Positions 53,605 to 61,583 of a stretch of 64,000 nt of DNA are shown one piece after another; the first letter of the stretch is position 1; every line of letters begins with the position of its first letter. The notes under the pieces are model-generated. The model made no database searches. It was not told the origin of the DNA and saw only the letters and a program-made list of their open reading frames with translations. The translations under genes were made by a program, and so were the position numbers. This DNA comes from Pyrinomonadaceae bacterium (GTDB lineage: Bacteria > Acidobacteriota > Blastocatellia > Pyrinomonadales > Pyrinomonadaceae): the NCBI GenBank assembly GCA_030841105.1, contig JAVEDE010000028.1:1-64000 (forward strand), read 5' to 3'.

Positions 53605-55368
53605 GTGCCCGCACCGTCAATCGAACAACTGCTCGACCGCCTCGACGAGTTGAAGCGTCCCGTCGGAACGCGCGACGGAGCGCGTCTGCTGGCGGGCGTG
53701 TTGCGGCAGACGGCGCGGCGTCGTTTTACCGACGCGCCCTCGCTCATACGTTTTCACGAAATTCTGCTCTACCTGCGCGCCTACCCGCAGAGCGCGTCGC
53801 TCGTCGAAGCGACGGAAAAACTTCTCCACTCATTCGCATCGCGCGTCGAACGCCTCAGCGCGGACGGCGCGGACATGTCGGCGTTTGAAGAATCGGACGT
53901 CTCCGGCATCGCGGCGACCGGCTTTTCGGCCGTCTTCGGCTACGACATCACGCGCTGGCTGGCGCGCACGCACGCGTCGCGCGTCCAAGTCCTGTGGGAC
54001 GACTACGAAGATCACGCGCACCTGAACCTCGTGTGGCCGAAGCTGCTGCCGCTCTTTGAGGAGGACGCTTACTCGGACGCGCACGCGCCCTTTCTCGCGT
54101 GGGTGCGCGCGGCCAAGCGACGCGGTGAGAGCGATCTGTCGTGGCTTATGCGGCAGTTCGAGCGTCTGCCCGTAGGCGAAAAGCAGAAGGCCGAGCTGTT
54201 CGAGCCGCTCCGCCTGTGGGTGCGCTGGGAACTCGGCAACTCGAAGGCGACGCGCACGCTGATGCGACGCCGTGTGCGCCGAATTTTTTATCACGACGCG
54301 CCGCTCGTCGCCCGCCGCGACGTGTCTCTGGCGCGCGAACTCGACGCGCCGCCGCTCGCCGTCGAGCGTCTGTCGCGCGCCGGGGGAGAACGTTTGCTGG
54401 CAATGGGGCGCGACACGATGGCCGTGCGCTTTCGCGAGTTGCACGGCTTCACCTTCGGCGACCCGCGAAGCGTCGTGCGCGCCGACGCGGGTCGCGGGTT
54501 GGAGATTTTTCTGTGGGGCGTCGCGCCCGTGCGTCGCTTGCCGCTGCTCGGTTATCACGCCGGGATTTTTTTCAAGAACGGCGTCCCCATGGGTTATCAC
54601 GAAGGGCTGTCGTTGTTCGAGCGCGTCGAGATCGGACTCAACCTTTTTTACACTTTCCGCGACGGCGAATCGGCGTGGGCTTACGCGCGCCTGATGCGAC
54701 TCTACCGGCAACTCCTCGGCGCGGACGTGTTCTCGATTGACCCGTATCAACTCGGCGGGTCGGGCAACGAGGAGGGCATCGAGTCGGGCGCGTTCTGGTT
54801 CTATCGCAAGCTCGGCTTTCGTCCCGTGCGCGCCGAACTGGCGACGCTCGTCGCGTCGGAGGAACGCAAAATCGCCGCACGCAAAAATTACCGCACCCCG
54901 CCGCGCGTCCTGCGCCGCCTCTCCTCCGGCCACGTCATCTACGAGGCGCGCGCTGACGCAGCAGCAGCAGCGGCAGCGGCGACAACAACGCAGGGCGAGT
55001 GGGACAGGTTCGCGGTGCGAAACGTCGGGCTGGCCGTCGTGCGACGGATGGCGTCGGAGTTTGACGGCGACGCCGGGCGCATCCGCGCGGCGTCGGTCGC
55101 GACAGTCAAACGCGCGCTCGGCGCGGTCGGCGCGAAACTGAACGAGGCGGAGGAGCGTGCCTTCTCCAACTTCGCGCTCGTGCTCGCGCTCGTCTCAGAC
55201 CTCGCGCGCTGGACGGCCGTTGAGAAGCGCGATGCCCTGAGCATCATTCGTGCGAAGGCGGCGGGCGCGGACGAGTCGCGCTATCTGCGTCTGCTCTGTC
55301 GCCACGCGCGGCTGCGTCGTGAAATAATCGCGCTCGGCACAAACGTCAACTCGCAGGTCAAGGAGTAG
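53605..55368 (+). CDS. Conserved hypothetical protein, GNAT-like segment
   Basis: A 587-aa soluble protein of unknown function. Residues about 300-430 include YHAGIFFKNGVPMGYHEGLS, FSIDPYQLGGSGNEEGIESG, then AFWFYRKLGFRP, a string that resembles the end of a GNAT-like fold. The N-terminal 100 and C-terminal 120 residues are helical. A low-complexity Ala/Thr run lies near residues 455-468. It starts with GTG 53605 and lacks a clear Shine-Dalgarno. It lies 23 nt after the coiled-coil gene. Confidence 0.65.
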   Translation: MPAPSIEQLLDRLDELKRPVGTRDGARLLAGVLRQTARRRFTDAPSLIRFHEILLYLRAYPQSASLVEATEKLLHSFASRVERLSADGADMSAFEESDVSGIAATGFSAVFGYDITRWLARTHASRVQVLWDDYEDHAHLNLVWPKLLPLFEEDAYSDAHAPFLAWVRAAKRRGESDLSWLMRQFERLPVGEKQKAELFEPLRLWVRWELGNSKATRTLMRRRVRRIFYHDAPLVARRDVSLARELDAPPLAVERLSRAGGERLLAMGRDTMAVRFRELHGFTFGDPRSVVRADAGRGLEIFLWGVAPVRRLPLLGYHAGIFFKNGVPMGYHEGLSLFERVEIGLNLFYTFRDGESAWAYARLMRLYRQLLGADVFSIDPYQLGGSGNEEGIESGAFWFYRKLGFRPVRAELATLVASEERKIAARKNYRTPPRVLRRLSSGHVIYEARADAAAAAAAATTTQGEWDRFAVRNVGLAVVRRMASEFDGDAGRIRAASVATVKRALGAVGAKLNEAEERAFSNFALVLALVSDLARWTAVEKRDALSIIRAKAAGADESRYLRLLCRHARLRREIIALGTNVNSQVKE

Positions 55369-55505
55369 GGATGAAACGCGCACACGTTCGTCGGTTGGCT
55401 CGACAAGTAGCGGTCGAGTCGCTGAAGGACGTTGCGCCGCGAACTGCTGGCGGCGTCTGTGCTATCCTTCCACGTCGAAAATCAACCGTTCACGTAAACT
55501 GAAAG

Positions 55506-56426
55506 ATGTCCGAAAGTTCACCCGCAGTAAATTACAAGAGCGGCTACGTCGCGCTCATCGGGCGGCCGAACGCCGGGAAGTCCACGCTCTTGAACCGCCT
55601 CGTCGGCGAGAAGATCGCGGCCGTCTCGAACAAGCCGCAGACGACGCGCCACCAGATTCAGGGCGTCATCACGCGCGACGAGGGGCAGATCGTGTTGGTG
55701 GACACGCCCGGCGTCCACCAGCCCGGCTATCTCCTCAACCGCCGCATGATGAGCGCCGTCCACGATGCGCTCGAAGGCGTTGACCTCGTGCTGCTGATGC
55801 GCGACGCGTCCGTCCCGACCGGCAACGGCGACCGCTTCGTTCTCGATCTCGTCAAACAGTCGGGGAAGCCCGCGCTGCTCCTTTTGAACAAGGCCGACCG
55901 TCTGGACGACAAGGCGAAACTGCTGCCGCTGATGCAGTGGTACGCCGCCGAGTACGACTGGCGCGAACTCGTGCCGCTCTCGGCGCGCACGGGCGACATG
56001 GTTGACACGCTGCTCGCCGCCATCATCAAACATCTGCCCGAACGCGAACCGATCTTCGCCGAAGACGAACTGACCGACCAGTCCATGCGCGCGCTCTGCG
56101 CCGAGATCGTCCGCGAGAAGATTTTGCAGACGACCGGCGACGAACTGCCTTACGTTACGGCCGTCGTCACCGAACGCTTCGACGAGGAGCGCGAAGACTT
56201 CACGCGCATCAACTGCATCATCTACGTCGAACGCGCCTCGCAAAAGGCCATCATCATCGGGCGCGCGGGCGAGCGCATCAAAGAGATCGGCACGAAAGCG
56301 CGCCAAGACATCGAACACCTCCTCGGCCACCGCGCGCACCTCGAACTCTTCGTCAAAGTGCAGGAAGACTGGCGCAACAGCGAACGCGCCCTGAACGAAA
56401 TGGGAATCAAGGAGCGAGGCGAGTGA
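55506..56426 (+). CDS. era: GTPase Era
   Basis: A 306-aa GTPase that binds 16S rRNA and helps small-subunit maturation. G1 GRPNAGKST is at 19-27, G3 is DTPG, G4 is NKAD, and G5 is SARTGD. The C-terminal KH domain contains VERASQKAIIIGRAGERIKEIG. Length is standard. The stop codon TGA is the first TGA of a GTGACAA unit of hairpin H12. The downstream genes prmA and rsmE modify ribosomal components, so this is a ribosome-maturation group. Confidence 0.96.
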   Translation: MSESSPAVNYKSGYVALIGRPNAGKSTLLNRLVGEKIAAVSNKPQTTRHQIQGVITRDEGQIVLVDTPGVHQPGYLLNRRMMSAVHDALEGVDLVLLMRDASVPTGNGDRFVLDLVKQSGKPALLLLNKADRLDDKAKLLPLMQWYAAEYDWRELVPLSARTGDMVDTLLAAIIKHLPEREPIFAEDELTDQSMRALCAEIVREKILQTTGDELPYVTAVVTERFDEEREDFTRINCIIYVERASQKAIIIGRAGERIKEIGTKARQDIEHLLGHRAHLELFVKVQEDWRNSERALNEMGIKERGE

Positions 56427-56512
56427 CAAGTGACGAGTGACAAGTTACAGCAGCACTCCGCTCTTAAAACTTGTCTTTGCTCTCATCACTTGTCACTCGT
56501 CACTCGTCACTG
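56424..56512. repeat. Period-7 hairpin H12 (GTGACAA family) overlapping the era stop codon
   Basis: GTGACAA/GTGACGA units from 56424 to about 56452, a loop with GCAGCACTCCG, and complementary units to about 56512. The prmA ATG follows 5 nt later after TTTTT. The loop closely matches the loop of H4. Confidence 0.86.
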
Positions 56513-56517
56513 TTTTT

Positions 56518-57381
56518 ATGTGGTACGCACTCGACATCACGGTTGACGGCGCGGCGCGCGAGGCCGTGGAGTATGCGTTGACGGAGGCGGGCGCGTCGGG
56601 GACGGAGACGGAGACGGAGGCGGACGACGCGGAAGTGGCACGCGTCGCCGGATACTTCGACCGCGCGCCTGAGCGCGACGCGGTGCGCGCCTCTGTGCTC
56701 GACGCGCTCAGGATTTACGGGCTGCCGCCCGCGAGCCTGCGCGCGATTGAGGCGCGCGAGGTGGAGGCGCGCGATTGGCTGGGCGAGTGGAAGAAGAGTT
56801 GGCAGCCGGTCGCGGTCGGCGCGCGGTTCGTCGTCGCGCCGCCGTGGGGCGAAGTGGAAGAGAGGCCGGGGCGCGTCGTCATTCGCATCGAACCGGGCAT
56901 GGCCTTCGGCACGGGCACGCACGAGACGACGCGCCTCTGTCTCGTCGCGCTCGAAAAATATTTCGCGGGCGACGGAGGCGGTAGCACTAGCCTCCTCGAC
57001 GTGGGCACGGGCACGGGCATTCTCGCCATCGCCGCCGCGAAACTCGACGCGCGCGCCCGCGTCGAAGCCTGCGACACGGACGCCGAGGCAGTCGAGATCG
57101 CGCGCGAGAACGCGTCGCTAAATGGCGTCGCCGCGCAAATCAACTTCCGCACGGGCACGGTCGAAGCGGCGGGCGCGTCCTACGATTGCGTCTGCGCCAA
57201 CCTGACCGCCGACGTGATCCTGCCGCTCCTGCCCGCGCTCATCGGCGCGACCTGCGGCCGCCTGATCCTCTCCGGCATTCTCGACACGCAAGCCGCCTCC
57301 GTCCGCGCACGCCTCGCCCAACTCGGCATCAGCGAGACAGAGACGCAGAGCGACGGCGAGTGGGTCGCGATCATCGTCTGA
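56518..57381 (+). CDS. prmA: Ribosomal protein L11 methyltransferase
   Basis: A 287-aa SAM-dependent methyltransferase. The N-terminal domain has WLGEWKKSWQPVAVGARFVV, and the Rossmann-fold core has GMAFGTGTHETTRLCL, LLDVGTGTGILAIAAAKL and CANLTADVILPLLP, all PrmA hallmarks. It trimethylates L11. ATG 56518 (MWYALDITVDG) is preferred; frames extending upstream are repeat sequence from hairpin H12. There is no Shine-Dalgarno; TTTTT precedes the ATG. Confidence 0.93.
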   Translation: MWYALDITVDGAAREAVEYALTEAGASGTETETEADDAEVARVAGYFDRAPERDAVRASVLDALRIYGLPPASLRAIEAREVEARDWLGEWKKSWQPVAVGARFVVAPPWGEVEERPGRVVIRIEPGMAFGTGTHETTRLCLVALEKYFAGDGGGSTSLLDVGTGTGILAIAAAKLDARARVEACDTDAEAVEIARENASLNGVAAQINFRTGTVEAAGASYDCVCANLTADVILPLLPALIGATCGRLILSGILDTQAASVRARLAQLGISETETQSDGEWVAIIV

Positions 57382-57383
57382 GT

Positions 57384-57492
57384 TTGGTTTCAATTTTCAA
57401 ATTTCAAGACTGAAAACGGTTTCAAGTTTCAGGTTTCAAGTTTCAAGTCTGAGATTCTTCGTTCTTTAACTTCAAACCTGAAGCCTGAAACT
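57384..57492. repeat. Period-7 hairpin H13 (GTTTCAA family)
   Basis: Left arm about 57384-57450 of GTTTCAA/GTTTCAG units and right arm about 57470-57492 of TGAAAC-type units. It begins directly after the prmA stop codon and ends 10 nt before the rsmE ATG (CTCTTATG, no Shine-Dalgarno). Confidence 0.83.
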
Positions 57493-57502
57493 TATTGCTC
57501 TT

Positions 57503-58351
57503 ATGCGTCGCCGTTTCTATGCCCCGCCAGATGCGTTTGCGCCCGACGGCGCGACGGTCTCGCTCGCGCGTGAGGAGGCGCAGCACCTGCGCGGCGTGCT
57601 CAGGCTCAAGCCGGGCGATGAGGCTTTCGTGTTCGACGGCGAGGGGCGCGAGTATGCGTGCCTCGTCGCCACGGTCGCGGCGGGCGGAAGGCGCGCGGCG
57701 GGAGAGACGGCGACGCTCGAAGTGCGCGGGCGCGTCGAGCCGCAGCGGCCGGAGTCGCCGCTCGACCTGACGCTCGCGGTCGCGTTGTTGAAGGGCGAGA
57801 AGTTCGACCTCGTGGTGCAGAAGGCGACGGAGTTGGGCGTGTGGCGCATCGTGCCCGTCGAGACAAAGCGCGCCGACGTGCGCCTCGTGCGCGAAGAGAG
57901 CGAGGGACGCAAAGGGAAAGGGAGCGAGGGACGCGACGCGGGCGGGCGTGTCGCGCGTTGGCGGCGGCTCGCGCTCGAAGCGGCCAAGCAGTCGGGGCGC
58001 GCGCGCGTGCCCGAAGTGTGCGCGCCAGTCGCGTTCGCGGAGTTGATGGCGGCGAGCACAGCGAACGCGGCGGCGCACAAAGACGCGGCGAACGTTGACG
58101 AAGAGCGGCGTCTATTTTTTACGGAGCGGGGCGGGCGCGGGCTGGCGGAGACGCTTCGTGAATGGACGACGCGCCCCGCGAAGTTGACCGCGCTCGTCGG
58201 CGCGGAGGGCGGTTGGGACGACGAAGAGATCGCGCGCGCATCGGAAGCGGGCTGGCACGCCGTCACGTTCGGCGGGCGCGTCCTGCGCGCGGAGACGGCG
58301 GCCGTCGTCGTGACGGGTCTGCTCCAACACCTCTACGGCGACTTGGTTTAA
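57503..58351 (+). CDS. rsmE: 16S rRNA m3U1498 methyltransferase
   Basis: A 282-aa SPOUT-family methyltransferase. The N-terminal PUA-like part is RRFYAPPDAFAPDG, then EEAQHLRGVLRLKPGDEAFV. The knot motifs are visible as ALVGAEGGWDDEEI and FGGRVLRAETAAVVVTGLLQ. The middle carries a short charged insert (EESEGRKGKGSEGRDAGG). It usually neighbours prmA, as here. Its start follows hairpin H13 directly. Confidence 0.93.
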   Translation: MRRRFYAPPDAFAPDGATVSLAREEAQHLRGVLRLKPGDEAFVFDGEGREYACLVATVAAGGRRAAGETATLEVRGRVEPQRPESPLDLTLAVALLKGEKFDLVVQKATELGVWRIVPVETKRADVRLVREESEGRKGKGSEGRDAGGRVARWRRLALEAAKQSGRARVPEVCAPVAFAELMAASTANAAAHKDAANVDEERRLFFTERGGRGLAETLREWTTRPAKLTALVGAEGGWDDEEIARASEAGWHAVTFGGRVLRAETAAVVVTGLLQHLYGDLV

Positions 58352-58427
58352 GCGAGGGGGAAGCTTCGACGTAAATGTCGTCTCCGCCCGAAGCATCTCG
58401 CCGCAGTTTGCGCGCGTTATCACCTTC

Positions 58428-58456
58428 TTGACACCCCCCACCGGCGGGCATACAGT
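58428..58456 (+). promoter_or_regulatory. Sigma70-like promoter for the Cys-rich peptide gene
   Basis: A perfect TTGACA (58428-58433), a 17-nt spacer, then TACAGT (58451-58456). The leader contains a CCCGCCG/CGGCGGG hairpin (58534-58554). Confidence 0.6.
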
Positions 58457-58582
58457 GTGGATTGTTCAATGGTTCACTTCCCGCCGGCACGCACCCTCAA
58501 TGCTTTCGCCGGCCTCACGTCTCTAACTTCAACCCCGCCGCGCAAAACGGCGGGCGCTTGAACCCGCGAAGGAGGATCAGCC

Positions 58583-58876
58583 ATGTCCATTCACGCTCAA
58601 AGAGTCTTCGACCAACGCTTCCTGTTAGCCGTCAGCCTCGTGTTGACCATGATCGCGTTCAGCCTCGCTCTAGCGCAGCCGCCGAAAGCGGACGCCTCCC
58701 CGAAGGCGGGTACAGGCGCGAGTGCCTGCCCTCCGCAAACGGTTGAGGTCACTTACTACACCGACGCTTCGATGACGGTGATATGCGGGCGGGCGTCCCT
58801 CACCTGTTATTGCAACAGTAGCCACTGGGGCTGTCAAACAGATTATTCGACGGAACGGTATTTGGACTGCGAGTGA
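58583..58876 (+). CDS. Small secreted Cys-rich protein (DUF6289-like)
   Basis: A 97-aa protein. An export signal (FLLAVSLVLTMIAFSLALA) precedes a mature part with six cysteines: one in SACPP, one in TVICGR, and a CYC...C...C cluster at the end, after VEVTYYTDASMTVICG. The ITYYTD/S-A-x-x-T-V pattern resembles DUF6289 proteins, short exported proteins of unknown role. The Shine-Dalgarno AAGGAGG lies 7 nt before ATG 58583. It has its own promoter. The even cysteine number suggests disulfides. Confidence 0.8.
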   Translation: MSIHAQRVFDQRFLLAVSLVLTMIAFSLALAQPPKADASPKAGTGASACPPQTVEVTYYTDASMTVICGRASLTCYCNSSHWGCQTDYSTERYLDCE

Positions 58877-59029
58877 ATTAAATTTTTTGACGAATCACCC
58901 CCAGTGGGCGCAGAATACGGATCGTCGCAAGTGAGCGCGAGAACGGCGTCGGCCGATGTGGTCGAACAGGTCTCGCGCTGATCTCATCTTTAGTCGCCGT
59001 TGGAGAAACCTTGAAGGAGCGTCGAGCGT

Positions 59030-59305
59030 ATGGCAATGAGTAGGGAGGACGCCGTGAGCAGGGCGCGAGTTGATCTCGCCGCACGGCTCGGCGTGGCGGA
59101 AGATGAGATTAAAGAAGATTCGGTTGAGGATGCGGATTTTTCGGATGCGTCGTTCGGCGCGGGCGCTGCGGGCGAGATGAGCGCGCAGATGATCACGCCG
59201 GGGTGGCGCATCCGCCTGCGGGCGGGCGGCGACACGTACGAGTACCGCGCCAACCGCAACCGCATCCGTCTCTTCAACTTCAAAGGCGCGAACTACAGCG
59301 TCTAA
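59030..59305 (+). CDS. Hypothetical protein, 91 aa
   Basis: An acidic, soluble small protein starting MAMSREDAVSRARVDLAARL, with an acidic middle (AEDEIKEDSVEDADF) and a beta-like end (WRIRLRAGGDTYEYRANRNR). No family is recognised. The Shine-Dalgarno AAGGAG is 10 nt before ATG 59030. It lies 41 nt before the second subtilase, so the two may be cotranscribed; a role as protease partner or inhibitor is possible but not shown. Confidence 0.65.
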   Translation: MAMSREDAVSRARVDLAARLGVAEDEIKEDSVEDADFSDASFGAGAAGEMSAQMITPGWRIRLRAGGDTYEYRANRNRIRLFNFKGANYSV

Positions 59306-59346
59306 ACCATCCCAAGTTTTTCCGCTTGAAGCAGTGAGGTAAGGCA

Positions 59347-60834
59347 ATGAACCGGCAGAATTTTTTCGGACATCTGGCGCTGGCGGCGGCGGTCGTCATT
59401 CTCGCGGCGTTCATCGGGCAGATGCGGCGCATGGAGCGTTCGCACGCGACGTTCGAGTCGCGCACCACGATCGTCGTGCCGCACGGACACGATCACGACG
59501 CGGACGAGGCGGACGACGCGGAGAGCGAACCGGAAGACTCGGAAGTGATCGTGCGTTTCCGCTCCGGCACTTCGCGCGCGACCATCGAGCGCATCACAGA
59601 ACAACTCAACGACCGGCTGCTGGATCGCTTCGAGTTCATCAACAATCAAGCCGTCATCGCCGACGAGGACGGCCTCGCGCCGGAGACGGTCGCCGCCGAA
59701 TATCGCGGCCTCGCCGAAGTCGAATACGCCGAGCCGAACTCCGTCATCGAACTCGACCCGGCCGGGGACGAAGGCGACTTTGAAGAGATGGCGCGCGTTA
59801 GTAATGACGACGATGACGACGATCCGCCCGTCGTGCGACACCCCGGCGACGGCGGCGCGCAGCCGAACGACCCGCTCTTCAAAGAGCAATGGTCGCTCTT
59901 GAACACGGGGCAGCGCGCGGGCAAGTCGGGCGCGGACGTGTGCGCCACGCGCGCGTGGACGAAGACGAAGGGCAGCCGCAAGCTCGTCGTCGCCGTCATT
60001 GACACGGGCGTTGACTACAACCATCAGGACTTGCGCACCAACATCTGGACGCGCCCCGCCTCGCTCGCGCCCTACTCCGACGAAGACCTCGGCGACTTTG
60101 ACGACCTGCACGGCTTCGACGCCGCCGACAACGACGGCGACCCGATGGACGACAACGGCCACGGCACGCACTGCGCCGGGATCATCGGCGCGGAGGGCGA
60201 CAACAGCGACGGCATCGCGGGCGTCAACTGGGAAGTCGAGATCATGCCTTTGAAGTTCCTCGGCCGCAGCGGCAGCGGCACGACCAAGGACGCCATCGAG
60301 TGCATCAACTACGTCGTCGCGCGCAAGAAGGCGGGCGTCAACGTTCGCATCATCAGCGCGAGTTGGGGTTCGACGGCACGTTCGCGCGCGCTCGGCGACG
60401 CCATCAAACGCGCGGGCGACGAGGGCATCCTCTTCATCGCCGCCGCGGGCAACTCTTCGACCAACAACGACACGCGCCCGCACTATCCTTCAAACTACGA
60501 TCTGCCGAACGTCTTGAGCGTCGCCGCGCTGACGCGTAACGATGTGCTCGCGCGCTTCTCCAACTTCGGCGCGAAGACCGTCCACATCGCCGCGCCCGGC
60601 GCGGAGATCATGAGCACTTGGCCGGGCAACCAGTACGAGGAGCATTCCGGCACTTCGATGGCAACGCCGGTCGTCTCCGGCGTCGCCGCGCTGATCCTGT
60701 CCGTCAACCCCGACCTCTCCGTCACGGACTTGCGCCAGCGTCTGCTCGACACGGTGGACAAGCTGCCCGCGCTCGACGGCAAAGTGTCGAGCGGCGGACG
60801 CGTCAACGCCGCGCGCGCCGTCCGCGCCGAGTAA
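59347..60834 (+). CDS. S8 subtilisin-like serine protease, membrane-anchored or exported
   Basis: A 495-aa protease. A single N-terminal hydrophobic segment (ALAAAVVILAAFIGQM) is followed by an acidic region, a short prodomain-like stretch (EVIVRFRSGTSRATIERI to EYAEPNSV), and a subtilase domain. The triad is Asp219 (VIDTGVDY), His272 (NGHGTHCAG) and Ser437 (SGTSMATP). It is likely secreted or anchored, with a fervidolysin/thermitase-like layout. A terminator lies 34 nt after its stop codon. Confidence 0.93.
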   Translation: MNRQNFFGHLALAAAVVILAAFIGQMRRMERSHATFESRTTIVVPHGHDHDADEADDAESEPEDSEVIVRFRSGTSRATIERITEQLNDRLLDRFEFINNQAVIADEDGLAPETVAAEYRGLAEVEYAEPNSVIELDPAGDEGDFEEMARVSNDDDDDDPPVVRHPGDGGAQPNDPLFKEQWSLLNTGQRAGKSGADVCATRAWTKTKGSRKLVVAVIDTGVDYNHQDLRTNIWTRPASLAPYSDEDLGDFDDLHGFDAADNDGDPMDDNGHGTHCAGIIGAEGDNSDGIAGVNWEVEIMPLKFLGRSGSGTTKDAIECINYVVARKKAGVNVRIISASWGSTARSRALGDAIKRAGDEGILFIAAAGNSSTNNDTRPHYPSNYDLPNVLSVAALTRNDVLARFSNFGAKTVHIAAPGAEIMSTWPGNQYEEHSGTSMATPVVSGVAALILSVNPDLSVTDLRQRLLDTVDKLPALDGKVSSGGRVNAARAVRAE

Positions 60835-60867
60835 GACGGAGCGATGCTTTGACGCCGACTCTCCAAC

Positions 60868-60902
60868 AGCCCCTTCGACCTCATCCGGTCGGAGGGGCTT
60901 TT
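60868..60902 (+). terminator. Intrinsic terminator after the subtilase
   Basis: AGCCCCTTCGACC (60868-60880) pairs with GGTCGGAGGGGCT (60887-60899), one mismatch, followed by a T run. Confidence 0.88.
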
Positions 60903-60921
60903 AAGTTAAGGCGGTGACTTC

Positions 60922-61386
60922 ATGGCCGACGACACGGGCGCGCTCTGCGAAGCGTTCCAAAACAACATTGACGACATCACGCTCGACTGGGTGGCGCGCG
61001 TCAAGCAGGACGCGCACATGCGTTCCGACGACCGCCTGACGACGACGCAGATCGTGGATCACGTCCCGCAGATGCTCGAAGAACTCTGCTCGCTGCTGGG
61101 GCAGAAAGGCGTGCCCGACTTCGAGGCCGTCCGCGCCGCCAGCCAGCACGGCTACACCCGCTCGCTCGAAGGCTACTCGCTCGTTGACCTCCTGCGCGAA
61201 CTCGAACTGCTGCGCGACTGCGTCTTCAACTTCGTCGCCGAGACCGAGACCGAGCACAACGTCAACCGCCGCGAGACCTTCCGCGTCCTCAAGACGGTCA
61301 ACCAGTACTTCGGCGAAGACATCATCTTCGTCGTCGAACATTTTCTGAAGAACCGTCAGGGCACAAGCGGCAAACAACAGTCGTAA
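60922..61386 (+). CDS. RsbRD-N-like sensor/regulatory protein
   Basis: A 154-aa all-helical protein. The pattern HGYTRSLEGYSLVDLLRELELLRD matches the RsbT co-antagonist RsbRD N-terminal domain, which often sits alone or in front of histidine kinases. No kinase or STAS domain is present. It may feed the partner-switch type regulation also suggested by the REC-HATPase gene elsewhere in the window (inference). The start ATG 60922 has no strong Shine-Dalgarno. Its stop codon sits within a duplicated segment. Confidence 0.8.
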   Translation: MADDTGALCEAFQNNIDDITLDWVARVKQDAHMRSDDRLTTTQIVDHVPQMLEELCSLLGQKGVPDFEAVRAASQHGYTRSLEGYSLVDLLRELELLRDCVFNFVAETETEHNVNRRETFRVLKTVNQYFGEDIIFVVEHFLKNRQGTSGKQQS

Positions 61387-61425
61387 GAGCGCGAGCGGTA
61401 AACGACAGTCGTAAGAGCGCGAACG
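61378..61425. repeat. 28-nt-period duplication spanning the RsbRD-like stop codon
   Basis: The 20-nt unit CAGTCGTAAGAGCGCGARCG occurs at 61378-61397 and again at 61406-61425 with one difference. The first copy includes the TAA stop codon. Confidence 0.88.
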
Positions 61426-61583
61426 ACAAAACACACTCGTCGCGGCCGGGCTAGTCTTTCATCCGCGCGACTCAACACGCGTTGCGCGGCGTCGAGTCGC
61501 ACCGCGCGCCCGCTTGCGTTAGAATCCGTGCCAACCGCCAGTCATACATACTTGATAATTGGAAGCGAGGGAACTGCCGAACC

